Positions 30,392 through 40,100 of a DNA stretch of 64,000 bases are shown here, in pieces. The position numbers and the translations under genes were made by a program. Numbering within the stretch: the first letter of the stretch is position 1; each line of letters opens with the position of its first letter. Where the stretch lies: the NCBI RefSeq assembly GCF_000161835.1, contig NZ_GG697169.2, forward strand, positions 1,172,418-1,236,417, written 5' to 3'. Origin of the DNA: Thalassobium sp. R2A62 (GTDB taxonomy: Bacteria > Pseudomonadota > Alphaproteobacteria > Rhodobacterales > Rhodobacteraceae). A model generated the notes under the pieces. That model ran no database searches. It was not told where the DNA came from and was given only the letters and a program-made list of their open reading frames with translations.

Positions 30392-31081
30392 CAGTGACCA
30401 CCGTTCTGGTGCCATTCATGTTCGAAAGTCGCGACGGTGTCGCGGATCATCCCGCGGTAAGGCCACCGAAGAAGCACCCCCGGTATCCCCCGCGCCCGTT
30501 CTTCGTGGGCCACGCGCGCGCGGATGCTCCATAAACCGCAACCCCAGTGGCCGATATGACCGCAGGTCAGGCAGGAATTCGATACGCTTTACGTTCTTTA
30601 CGTTCTTATACCCGTATTGATCAGGCATGACCAAACGGAACGGCACCCCATGTTTGGTGCTGATTTTGGCATTGGGCATTTCAACAGCAAGGAGCGCGTT
30701 GTCCTGCAAAAGATCAGCGAGATGAAAGGACGCGCGATACTCATCATGTGCATGGACCGCCGCAAACCCAAGACCCGTGACTGGCGTGTCTTGGGTCGCA
30801 AGCAAAGCGTCATAGAACGCTTTGAATGAAACACCCTGCCATGTCACGCCTGCGACGCTCCATGTTGTGACACAATGGAAATCTGCAGACATCGTTATCT
30901 GTGGCAACGCATCGATCATCGCAGCAGTTGCGTTGAACGGCACCGCCGAGAGCCCTGCGATGTCTATTCCTTGGTCCGGCTTGCTAGAGACCACCCGCTT
31001 GGCAAATCGAGGCAGGCCAAACCTAGGCATGTCCTGTCGCCATTGTTGGCCCGGCGGGGCGGTCTTTTCTGACCCCTGCAT
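30392..31081 (-). pseudogene. Molybdopterin-dependent oxidoreductase (sulfite-oxidase-like), frameshifted
   Basis: Resembles the oxidoreductase molybdopterin-binding domain of sulfite-oxidase-like enzymes: CVTTWSVAGVTWQGV holds the expected Mo-ligand cysteine, followed by KHGVPFRLVMPDQYGYK and FMEHPRARG. The open frame then loses similarity and stops at 30416. In another frame the expected ending (REERxRG..YRGMIRDTV..FEHEWH-type) continues to a stop at 30392. The break is in a (CG)5 tract at 30513-30522, consistent with loss of one CG unit. ATG 31081 is preceded by GGGGGA. Sequencing error, slippage or true pseudogene cannot be told apart here. Confidence 0.7.
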
Positions 31082-31309
31082 CGGATGTCCCCCGACAGAC
31101 TGTGGTTAGTGACAGTTGATCCAGATCTGCAGAACAGTCCAGTCTGCGCCCTGCGACACAGTCGGCCGAACTTGCCGTTAGGTCAGTCTTACTTATGCAT
31201 TTGCTGCATAGCGGCATTGCTATCTAATCCATTGTGCATACGCAGCAATTCACTATTTTCATCTGTGTCGGGGCAATACGGCACTGACCAAATCGAAAGG
31301 ACCATAGAA

Positions 31310-31525
31310 ATGGCATTTGTAACAACTTCGCGCATCGGCGCACCAAGCATTTCTGACCGCTTCGCAGCAATCGCTGCTGACCTACGGACCCGCCACGCGC
31401 AGTACAAGACGTACAAAACAACGTACGCCGAACTGCAAAATTTGTCAGATCGCGACCTTGCTGATCTGGGCATCGGACGCGGCAAGATCGCAGCCCTCGC
31501 TCTTGAGGCGGCATACGGCATCTAA
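31310..31525 (+). CDS. DUF1127 small protein
   Basis: A 71-residue basic-helical protein with the DUF1127 (YjiS-like) C-terminal motif LSDRDLADLGIGRGKI. AAAGGA lies nine bases before the ATG. In Rhodobacter sphaeroides a DUF1127 gene (CcaF1) precedes and is co-transcribed with the stress-induced CcsR RNAs and acts as an RNA-binding protein; the same arrangement is present here, since two anti-Shine-Dalgarno hairpins start 12 bases after the stop. By analogy it may take part in RNA maturation or stress response. Confidence 0.9.
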   Translation: MAFVTTSRIGAPSISDRFAAIAADLRTRHAQYKTYKTTYAELQNLSDRDLADLGIGRGKIAALALEAAYGI

Positions 31526-31536
31526 TTTCCGAGATT

Positions 31537-31623
31537 GAGCGCGAGGCTTCCTCCTCCCTGCTAAGCGCTCATACATTGGCACCCGATCTTCCTCCTCCCT
31601 GTGACGGTGCCAAACAAAAAGAG
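31537..31623 (+). ncRNA. CcsR/'cuckoo'-type sRNA pair with CCTCCTCCC loops
   Basis: Two hairpins follow the DUF1127 gene. The first pairs GAGCGC (31537-31542) with GCGCTC (31565-31570); the second pairs TTGGCACC (31576-31583) with GGTGCCAA (31606-31613). Both carry the identical anti-Shine-Dalgarno string CTTCCTCCTCCCTG in the loop (31547-31560 and 31588-31601). This is the hallmark of the alphaproteobacterial cuckoo RNA family, including R. sphaeroides CcsR1-4, where four copies follow a DUF1127 gene. Here there are two, then a terminator whose loop also contains CCTCCC. Presumably expressed by read-through from DUF1127 and processed. Confidence 0.85.
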
Positions 31624-31659
31624 CGGCGATACCATCCTCCCTGGTATCGCCGTTTTTTT
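31624..31659 (+). terminator. Strong terminator of DUF1127-cuckoo RNA operon
   Basis: CGGCGATACCA (31624-31634) pairs perfectly with TGGTATCGCCG (31642-31652), loop TCCTCCC, followed by seven T. An A-run upstream (31616-31620) lets it also serve the converging Lrp gene. Confidence 0.95.
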
Positions 31660-31676
31660 GTGTCTTGTTGCAGGGT

Positions 31677-32150
31677 TCAGGCGCGATCGTCCTTTGGGCT
31701 GCCCATGACGATGTAAGACGTGATCGAGTTCACTTGCGGGACAGTGCCGAGAACTTCGGTGTGAAAGCGTTTGTAGCTGTTCAGATCGCGTGCCTCGACT
31801 CGCAACAGATATTCAAACGCACTCGCGATGTTGTGGCATTCAGCAACATCCGATGTCGCATCCATTGCGCGCTCAAAGGCCTCTTGCGCCATTTTCGTAT
31901 GCTCGGACAGACCGACGGCAACATAGGCCGCAAAGCCCTTGCCCATTTGATCAGGGTCCAGAACCGCACGGTAGCCCTTGATAATTCCTGCACGTTCAAG
32001 TTCTTGGACACGGCGCAAGCATGCGGATGGGGACAAACCGACCTGTTCGGCCAGCTCGAGATTGCTGATCCGGCCATCGCGCGTAGCGTACGCAATATAT
32101 TGCGGGTAATGTCGTCAGATATTGCGGGTAATGTCGTCAGTTTTACTCAT
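31677..32150 (-). pseudogene. Lrp/AsnC-family regulator with disrupted N-terminus
   Basis: The C-terminal 119 residues are a normal Lrp/AsnC protein: LSPSACLRRVQELERAGIIKGYRAVLDP (end of the helix-turn-helix) and an effector domain with YLLRVEARDLNSYKRF. The expected start ATG at 32150 begins MSKTDDITRNI and then hits TGA, because a 22-bp segment is perfectly repeated in tandem (32097-32118, 32119-32140). After the stop the frame resumes with DGRISNLELAEQVG, but there is no ATG, GTG or TTG before the recognition helix. It diverges from a LysE exporter that such a regulator would normally control. Confidence 0.75.
32097..32140. repeat. Perfect 22-bp tandem duplication
   Basis: Positions 32097-32118 and 32119-32140 are identical (begin ATATTGCGGG, end GTCGTCAG). 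The duplication brings a stop codon into the Lrp reading frame. Confidence 0.98.
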
Positions 32151-32222
32151 GGATTGCAGAAATAGCGTGAAACCATGCAACTTTGCAATTTTATTCCTGT
32201 CAAGTGGTCATAAGTTGTAAAG

Positions 32223-32831
32223 ATGACTTATGAACTCTTCACCGCTCTTTTGGGCTTTGCCTTTGTCAGCTCGATCACGCCGGGGCCGAACAACCTGATG
32301 CTCATGGCGTCGGGTGCAAATTTCGGACTGCTGCGGACGGTGCCGCACATGCTGGGCGTGGCGTTGGGGTTCATGCTGATGATTGTGTTGGTTGGCGTCG
32401 GGCTGGTGCAGCTCTTTGATCTTTTTCCAGTGAGCCACATGATCCTCAAAGTCTTTAGCGTCGTCTATCTGGTCTATCTTGCTGTGAAAATCGCGACGGC
32501 GACCCCCAAAGCACCCGATGCGCCCGAAACTGGTGGCGTGCCAATGACGTTTCTGCAGGCAGCGGCCTTTCAATGGGTGAACCCAAAGGCATGGACGATG
32601 GCGCTGACCGCAATCACGTTCTACGCTCCCAGCCAAACCTTGGCAGCGGTCGGATTGGTTGCTGTGATCTTTGGTCTCGTCAATCTGCCCTCTGTGAGCA
32701 GCTGGACAATCCTAGGCCAACAAATGCGACGGTTCTTGACCAACACGGCACGACTGCGCGCGTTCAACATCATCATGGCATTGTTGTTGATCGCGACACT
32801 CTACCCGATTCTGTTCCCAAGCGGCGCATAG
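32223..32831 (+). CDS. LysE-family amino acid exporter
   Basis: Inner-membrane exporter of the LysE/RhtB family, 202 residues and about six helices. The signature SSITPGPNNLMLMASGANFG is at residues 16-35 and FQWVNPKAWTMAL near 115. The family exports amino acids such as lysine, homoserine or threonine; the substrate here is unknown. It is divergently paired with the Lrp-type gene across 72 bp that contain TGCAA half-sites, a usual regulator-exporter arrangement. Confidence 0.93.
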   Translation: MTYELFTALLGFAFVSSITPGPNNLMLMASGANFGLLRTVPHMLGVALGFMLMIVLVGVGLVQLFDLFPVSHMILKVFSVVYLVYLAVKIATATPKAPDAPETGGVPMTFLQAAAFQWVNPKAWTMALTAITFYAPSQTLAAVGLVAVIFGLVNLPSVSSWTILGQQMRRFLTNTARLRAFNIIMALLLIATLYPILFPSGA

Positions 32832-32869
32832 CTCGTTACAGACCCGTCGCTCAAGGGCTGATTAAATTC

Positions 32870-33118
32870 ATGGCATGGATCAAAGAGGAAGGCGATTGGG
32901 TGTTGTATCAGGATGGTGCTCTGGAACAAATCCTGCCCCTTGCAACGTTAAGCGCCCAAATCGAAAATATCGATTGTTCGGCGATGTTGTGCGGAACACT
33001 TCCACCTATTGGGGGCGTTCGCCCGGCGACAGAGTTTCGTGCCGAACTGTATGATCCCCTTTTAGATCAAAGCATCGAACTTCAATATAGGTCCGAATGC
33101 CTAGATTACATTAGTTAA
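32870..33118 (+). CDS. Small hypothetical protein (uncertain)
   Basis: An open frame of 82 codons from ATG 32870, acidic, without signal or membrane segment. Codon use looks plausible but the nearest Shine-Dalgarno-like AAGGGC is 15 or more bases away, and no family is recognised. It could be a real orphan gene or the remnant of a larger one. Confidence 0.35.
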   Translation: MAWIKEEGDWVLYQDGALEQILPLATLSAQIENIDCSAMLCGTLPPIGGVRPATEFRAELYDPLLDQSIELQYRSECLDYIS

Positions 33119-33414
33119 AACCCAGTCAGTCATTGCGATGGTCGGCTGGAGAGCCCGAAACGCTTTGATGCCAAGAAAGTCAAATATTGGGTCCCGAGCG
33201 CCATATTGCGAGCACTAGGTTACTCTTGTTTTTCGCGAAAGCGGCCATTGGAATGTTATCGGCGAATGGCAGCTTCGTCCCGCAATGCGGACCGTGAACT
33301 AAGTCGCGAGAAAGGTCCGGTTCGGGTCAAGTTTGCAGGGCGGCGCCCGTTGGCTTGAGGCCGGAGCACCGAAGCCGCGAGGCACATTGGCGCCACGCGC
33401 GCCAAGAGACGTAT
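33119..33414. other. Intergenic region without recognised feature
   Basis: About 296 bp between the small hypothetical frame and the uvrD/pcrA stop. I see no tRNA, terminator with T-run or convincing open frame in either direction. Confidence 0.5.
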
Positions 33415-35808
33415 CTAGAACGGCACCTCGCCGGCTTGGTCTGCGGATTTGATAAAGCGTGCCACGACCTTTTTGGCGCCCGCTTTGTCAAATTCGATCT
33501 CGAGCTTGTCGCCCTCCATCGACATGACCTCGCCATAGCCGAATTTATCATGGAACACGCGGTCTCCGACAGTGAACGCGCTGAGCGCATTCATATCGAT
33601 CGTCATGTTTTTGGCCTCTGACGGTTGGCTAACACCACGCTTTTGCGCGTTGGCCTGCAACCTACGCCACCCCGGAGAGTTGTAGACATCGGCCTGTGCG
33701 GCCTCTTGATGTAGATTCGAGCCGGACATCTCTTGCATCATGGGAGAGGCTTGGGTCGACATGCCTGCGGCCCCGAACCCGCCGCCATAAAGACCGGGCG
33801 GGGTGAGGACATCCACATGATCCTCGGGCAATTCGTCAATAAAGCGGCTCGGCAGCGACGACTGCCATTGGCCATACACACGGCGGTTGGCCGCGAAAGA
33901 GATCGTGCAAATCTCTTCGGCACGCGTGATCCCGACATAGGCAAGGCGGCGTTCCTCTTCGAGGCCCTTCATGCCGCTTTCGTCCATGCTGCGCTGGGAT
34001 GGGAACAGGCCGTCCTCCCATCCGGGTAAAAACACGGCTGGAAATTCGAGACCTTTGGCAGCGTGCAGGGTCATGATGCTGACCTTGGCGCCCTCTTGTT
34101 CGCTCTCGTTGTCCATGATCAGGCTGACGTGCTCGAGGAACCCTTGCAGGTTTTCGAACTGCTCGAGCGCTTTGACCAATTCCTTGAGATTCTCGAGGCG
34201 ACCGGGGGCCTCGGGCGTTTTGTCATTCTGCCAGAAACCGGTGTAGCCGCTTTCGTCCAGCATGATCTCGGCGACTTCGATGTGGTTTTGCCCATCTTCG
34301 CGAATCAAGGCGTGCCAACGGTCGAGACCTTCGATCAGTTTGGCAAGCTCCACGCCGCCCTTGCCGCCCAGCCCTTTGGCCGCGAGCAAGATGCGCGCGC
34401 CTTCAATCAGGTTCACACCATTGGCCCGCGCCGCGATCTGGATTTTCTGCTGTGCCTTATCACCGAGGCCGCGCTTGGGCGTGTTGACGATGCGTTCGAA
34501 TGCGAGGTCATCATCTGGCGAGACCGCGAGGCGGAAATAGGCCATCGCATCGCGGATTTCCAAACGCTCATAAAAGCGAGGGCCACCAATGACACGGTAC
34601 GGCAAGCCGATAGTCAGGAACCTGTCTTCGAAGGCGCGCATTTGATGCGAGGCGCGCACTAGGATCGCCATATCGTCTAGCGATTTGGGATCAAGCCCGC
34701 GGGTGCCGCGCTGCATCGCCTCGACTTCGTTGCCGATCCAGCGGGCCTCTTCCTCGCCATCCCAATGACCGATCAGCCGGACCTTTTCGCCACCCTCGGC
34801 TGCGGTCCACAGAGTTTTACCGAGCCGCCCTTTGTTGGCGTCGATCACACCTGCCGCAGCCCCTAGGATGTGTTCCGTGCTGCGGTAGTTTTGTTCTAGC
34901 CTAACGACCGTCGCACCCGGAAAATCCTGTTCAAACCGCAGAATGTTGCCCACTTCGGCACCACGCCAGCCATAGATCGACTGGTCATCATCGCCCACAC
35001 AACAGATGTTTTTGTGATCCGCCGCCAGCAAGCGCAGCCATAGATACTGGGCCACGTTGGTATCCTGATATTCGTCGACGAGGATATATTTAAACCAGCG
35101 TTGGTATTGTTTGAGCACGTCCTCGTGCGTTTGAAAGATCGTGACCACATGCAACAACAGATCGCCAAAATCTGCGGCGTTGAGTTGTTTCAGGCGCGCC
35201 TGATAATCCACATAGATTTTGGCCCCTTTGCCGTCATAGGCACCCGTTTCAGCCGCGGGCAGGCTATCGGGGGTCCATGCGCGGTTTTTCCAACTGTCGA
35301 TGATGCCGGCGAGCATCCGAGCAGGCCAGCGTTTGTCGTCGATGTTTTCAGCGGCAACCAGTTGCTTGAGCAGGCGCAGCTGGTCGTCGGTATCGAGGAT
35401 CGTAAAGTTGGATTTGAGGCCGACCAATTCAGCATGGCGGCGCAAAAGTTTGACACAGATCGCGTGAAAGGTGCCGAGCCATGGCATGCCCTCGACTGTC
35501 TCACCCAGCATTCGTCCCACGCGAATTTTCATCTCTCGGGCAGCTTTGTTGGTAAAGGTCACCGCGAGAATTTCATTCGGACGCGCGTTGCCCGTGCTCA
35601 TCAGGTGAACAATGCGCGACGTCAACGCCTTGGTCTTTCCCGTGCCTGCACCAGCCAGCATCAGAACGGGCCCCTTCAATGCCTCGACCGCCTCGCGTTG
35701 AGCGGGGTTCAGGTCATTCAAATAGGGCGCAGGACGCGCCTGCATGGCCCGTTGCGACAAGGGAATTGCGGCGCGCTCAAAGGCGTCATCTTCGTCATAG
35801 CTGCTCAT
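33415..35808 (-). CDS. UvrD/PcrA-type superfamily 1 DNA helicase
   Basis: 3'-5' helicase for repair and for clearing replication or transcription conflicts, 797 residues. All SF1A motifs are visible: LNPAQREAV (Q), AGAGTGKT (I), TFTNKAAREMK (Ia), DEYQDTN (II), GDDDQSIYGWRGA (III), LEQNYRST (IV), TLHAAKGLEFPAVF (V), RRLAYVGITRAE (VI). The C-terminal region has the Tudor-like fold seen in PcrA (GDRVFHDKFGYGEVMSMEGDKLEIEFD). It stands alone, divergent from the LldD-type gene. Confidence 0.94.
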   Translation of the reverse strand: MSSYDEDDAFERAAIPLSQRAMQARPAPYLNDLNPAQREAVEALKGPVLMLAGAGTGKTKALTSRIVHLMSTGNARPNEILAVTFTNKAAREMKIRVGRMLGETVEGMPWLGTFHAICVKLLRRHAELVGLKSNFTILDTDDQLRLLKQLVAAENIDDKRWPARMLAGIIDSWKNRAWTPDSLPAAETGAYDGKGAKIYVDYQARLKQLNAADFGDLLLHVVTIFQTHEDVLKQYQRWFKYILVDEYQDTNVAQYLWLRLLAADHKNICCVGDDDQSIYGWRGAEVGNILRFEQDFPGATVVRLEQNYRSTEHILGAAAGVIDANKGRLGKTLWTAAEGGEKVRLIGHWDGEEEARWIGNEVEAMQRGTRGLDPKSLDDMAILVRASHQMRAFEDRFLTIGLPYRVIGGPRFYERLEIRDAMAYFRLAVSPDDDLAFERIVNTPKRGLGDKAQQKIQIAARANGVNLIEGARILLAAKGLGGKGGVELAKLIEGLDRWHALIREDGQNHIEVAEIMLDESGYTGFWQNDKTPEAPGRLENLKELVKALEQFENLQGFLEHVSLIMDNESEQEGAKVSIMTLHAAKGLEFPAVFLPGWEDGLFPSQRSMDESGMKGLEEERRLAYVGITRAEEICTISFAANRRVYGQWQSSLPSRFIDELPEDHVDVLTPPGLYGGGFGAAGMSTQASPMMQEMSGSNLHQEAAQADVYNSPGWRRLQANAQKRGVSQPSEAKNMTIDMNALSAFTVGDRVFHDKFGYGEVMSMEGDKLEIEFDKAGAKKVVARFIKSADQAGEVPF

Positions 35809-35964
35809 GGATCCTTAACTAGCGGGGTTTTTAAGGGTTGCAAAGCCTGTTCCACGTTTGTTCCTAGCTTCATATGTTTTGAAAGGTTTTGTTGGGGGGA
35901 CCAAAAATGCGCCCCAGTTTCGGGTTTTCCTAGGCCTCTGGTGGATAGGTCGTTAGGACAAGGT

Positions 35965-37101
35965 ATGGACCATCACAGCCGACACCCCGCAATCGCCGAT
36001 CTAAAAGCCCGCGCACGTCGCCGCATTCCTCATTTTGTGTGGGAATATCTAGACAGCGCGACAGGGGATGAACGGACACTTGCACGCAATCGGTCACGTT
36101 TGGATCAAGTGCGATTTTTGCCGTCGATCTTGCATGGTGAGTTCGAGCCGGATTTGCGCACAACCCTGTTGGGGCGCGACTATACCGTGCCCTTTGGCAT
36201 CGCACCTGTCGGGATGTCGGGATTGATCTGGCCGGGGGCCGAACAAATGTTGGCGCGTACTGCTGCGCGGCACGGCATGCCCTATACATTGTCGACCGTG
36301 GCCAGCCAATTGCCCGAAGACGTTGGCGGGCATGCGGGGGACAACGGGTGGTTCCAGATTTACCCGCCGCGTGACCGTGACATTCGGTTGGATATCCTGC
36401 GCCGCGCGCGCGAGGCCGGATTTCATACGCTGGTCTTGACGGTCGATGTCCCTGTGGCATCGCGGCGCGAACGACAGGTTCGTGGCGGGCTCACGCAGCC
36501 ACCACGGCTAACACCGCGGCTGGCAATGCAAGCTGCGCAATGCCCTGCGTGGCTAAACGGCATTCGCAAAACAGGAATGCCGCGTCTGCGTTTGATGGAA
36601 AGTTACGCAGATACCAAGGGCAGCATGCCGTCCAACCAGCACATCGGTTATTTGCTGCGCACCTCGCCAGATTGGAGCTATTTGCGTGCCTTGCGTGACG
36701 AATGGGACGGACCACTGATCGTTAAAGGTGTGATGAACCCTGACGATTGTGAGAGGCTGGCCAAGGATGGCGCTGACGCGATCTGGATCAGCAACCATGC
36801 GGGGCGCCAGTTTGATGCAGCGCCCGCAACAATCGAACAGTTGCCTGCTATCAGGGCAGCAACAGAACTGCCCGTGATCATGGACAGCGGCGTTGAAACC
36901 GGTCTGGATGTTCTGCGTGCACTCGCACTTGGCGCGGATTTTGTGATGCTTGGTCGGGCATGGCATTATGGTCTTGGTGCCCTTGGGGAAGCGGGTGCGG
37001 CCCACGTCATGGACATTTTGGCCAAGGACATGGCTGCCAACATGGGACAGATCGGTGCGCGCGATCTAAGCGACCTGAGCGGGAAGATCGTCGAAAAATA
37101 G
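35965..37101 (+). CDS. FMN-dependent alpha-hydroxy-acid oxidase/dehydrogenase (LldD-like)
   Basis: TIM-barrel flavoenzyme of 378 residues oxidising an L-2-hydroxy acid such as L-lactate. Evidence: RRRIPHFVWEYLDSATGDE near the N-terminus, PFGIAPVGMSGLIWPGAE, VDVPVASRRERQVRGG, and the active-site string ISNHAGRQFD where lactate enzymes usually have SNHGGRQ, then MDSGVETGLDVLRAL and FVMLGRAW for FMN phosphate. The ATG at 35965 follows AGGACAAGG; the open frame further left is antisense to uvrD. Substrate uncertain. Confidence 0.88.
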   Translation: MDHHSRHPAIADLKARARRRIPHFVWEYLDSATGDERTLARNRSRLDQVRFLPSILHGEFEPDLRTTLLGRDYTVPFGIAPVGMSGLIWPGAEQMLARTAARHGMPYTLSTVASQLPEDVGGHAGDNGWFQIYPPRDRDIRLDILRRAREAGFHTLVLTVDVPVASRRERQVRGGLTQPPRLTPRLAMQAAQCPAWLNGIRKTGMPRLRLMESYADTKGSMPSNQHIGYLLRTSPDWSYLRALRDEWDGPLIVKGVMNPDDCERLAKDGADAIWISNHAGRQFDAAPATIEQLPAIRAATELPVIMDSGVETGLDVLRALALGADFVMLGRAWHYGLGALGEAGAAHVMDILAKDMAANMGQIGARDLSDLSGKIVEK

Positions 37102-37194
37102 CGTTTTTAACAGCAAACTACCCAGTTTCCCCTGTTTACACGGTCTAAAAATCTACTTACCCATGCTGCAACTGCACAATCAGGGGTAAATGAT

Positions 37195-40100
37195 ATGGCC
37201 GATTTCCAGAAAATTCTTGTTGCCAACCGGGGTGAGATCGCGATCCGAGTGATGCGTGCCGCCAACGAGATGGGCAAGAAAACGGTCGCGGTTTACGCCG
37301 AAGAAGACAAACTGGGCCTGCACCGTTTCAAAGCTGACGAAGCCTATAAGATTGGTGAGGGCCTAGGCCCAGTTGCCGCCTACCTGAGCATCGAGGAAAT
37401 CATCCGCGTCGCAAAGATGGCCGGTGCCGATGCGATCCACCCTGGGTACGGCCTGCTGTCGGAGAACCCCGAGTTCGTTGATGCCTGTGATGCAGCTGGC
37501 ATTACCTTTATCGGACCAAAGGCCGCGACGATGCGCAAATTGGGCGACAAAGCCAGCGCGCGCCACGTGGCAATTGATGCAGATGTGCCTGTGATCCCAG
37601 CAACCGAAGTTCTGGGCGACGACATGGCGCTGATCAAGAAACAGGCGGCAGAAGTCGGCTATCCTTTGATGCTCAAAGCGTCATGGGGCGGTGGTGGTCG
37701 CGGAATGCGCCCGATCTTTGGCGAAGACGAATTGGAAGAGAAGGTCCTAGAGGGCCGTCGCGAAGCCGAGGCCGCCTTTGGCAACGGTGAGGGTTATCTG
37801 GAAAAGATGATCACACGCGCCCGTCACGTCGAGGTTCAGATTCTCGGCGACCAAGAAGGCAACATCTATCACCTATACGAGCGCGATTGTTCGGTACAGC
37901 GCCGCAACCAAAAGGTCGTCGAGCGCGCCCCTGCCCCGTACCTGAGCGGCACCCAGCGCGAACAGATTTGTAATCTGGGCAAGAAAATCTGTCAGCACGT
38001 AAACTATGAATGTGCGGGCACGGTCGAATTCCTTATGGATATGGATTCGGGCGAATTCTACTTTATCGAAGTGAACCCGCGTGTTCAGGTCGAGCACACG
38101 GTCACTGAAGAAGTCACTGGCATCGATATTGTGCGCGCGCAGATCTTGATCGCCGAAGGTAAATCACTGGTCGAGGCGACCGGTGTAAGCACGCAGTATG
38201 ACGTCAAGCTGGACGGTCACGCGATTCAGTGTCGTGTGACAACAGAAGACCCACGCAACAACTTTATCCCCGATTACGGTCGTATCACCGCCTATCGCGG
38301 TGCGACCGGCATGGGCATTCGTCTCGACGGCGGTACAGCCTATTCTGGTGCGGTCATCACACGCTATTATGACAGTCTGCTGGAAAAGGTGACCGCATGG
38401 GCGCCGACACCTGAGGCCGCAATCGCGCGGATGGACCGTGCATTGCGCGAATTCCGTATCCGCGGTGTGTCGACCAACATTGCCTTCGTCGAGAACCTGC
38501 TCAAGCACCCGACATTCCTGTCGAACGAATACACAACCAAGTTTATCGACGACACGCCTGCGCTGTTTGATTTCAAAAAGCGCCGCGACCGTGCGACTAA
38601 AATCCTGACCTATGTGGCTGACATCACCGTCAACGGTCACCCCGAAACCGAAGGGCGCCCCCTGCCCCGCACAGATGTAAAGCTGCCTCGCGCACCGATC
38701 CAAACATTGGATGCGGCCCCACACGGCACGCGCAACATTCTAGATGATTTCGGACCCCAAGCGGTCGCCGATTGGATGAGCGAGCAAAAGCAGCTGCTGA
38801 TCACTGACACCACCATGCGGGACGGTCACCAATCGTTGCTGGCAACACGCATGCGGTCGGTCGATATGATCCGTGTGGCACCAACCTATGCCGCAAACAT
38901 GTCGGGTCTGTTTTCGATGGAATGCTGGGGCGGTGCGACGTTCGACGTGGCCTACCGTTTCTTGCAGGAATGCCCGTGGCAGCGTTTGCGCGACATTCGC
39001 GCCAAGATGCCAAACATCATGACCCAGATGCTTCTGCGCGCCTCGAACGGTGTGGGGTATACGAACTATCCTGACAACGTCGTGCAGGAATTTGTACGCC
39101 AAGCGGCCGAAACTGGTGTTGACGTGTTCCGCGTTTTCGACAGCCTGAACTGGGTTGAAAACATGCGCGTCGCAATGGACGCCGTGGTCGAGGCGAACAA
39201 AGTTTGTGAGGGTACAATCTGCTACACTGGTGATCTGCTGAACCCAGAGCGCAGCAAGTATGACCTCAAGTACTACGTTGAAATGGGTCAAGAGTTGAAG
39301 GCTGCAGGCGCGCATGTGCTGGGCCTGAAAGACATGGCTGGCCTGCTCAAGCCGACAGCCGCTGGCATGCTGGTCAAAGCGCTCAAGGAAGAGGTCGGGT
39401 TGCCGATCCATTTCCACACGCATGACACATCAGGCTCTGCAATTGCGACGGTTCTCGCCGCCTCTGCTGCGGGTGTTGACGCTGTTGATGCCGCAATGGA
39501 CGCGTTGTCAGGTAACACATCACAGCCAACTCTGGGCTCGATCATTGAGGCGCTGTTGCGCACCGACCGCGACACAGGGCTAGACATGAATGCGATCCGC
39601 GAAATCTCGAATTATTGGGAGAGCGTACGCGATCATTACGCTGCATTCGAAAGCGGCATGCAGGCGCCAGCATCGGAAGTGTACCTACACGAAATGCCTG
39701 GTGGCCAGTTCACCAACCTCAAGGCGCAAGCGCGGTCCTTGGGTCTGGAAGAACGCTGGCATGAGGTCGCGCAGACCTACGCCGATGTGAACCAGATGTT
39801 CGGTGACATCGTCAAAGTGACACCATCGTCCAAGGTTGTCGGCGATATGGCGTTGATGATGGTTAGCCAGAACCTGACACGTTCACAGGTCGAGGACAAA
39901 GGCGTCGACGTGGCGTTCCCAGACAGTGTGATCGACATGATGCGCGGCAATCTGGGCCAACCCCCCGGTGGCTGGCCAACCGCGTTGCAGAAAAAGATCC
40001 TCAAGGGCGAAAAGGCGAGCACTGATCGCCCCGGCAAATCGCTGCCGCCTGTTGATCTCGAAGCGACACGCACCGATCTGTCCGCACAACTGGACGACAT

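Noticed and set aside
35101-35964. Upstream extension of the LldD-like frame
   Set aside because: Antisense to uvrD/pcrA; the conserved domain and ribosome site begin at 35965.
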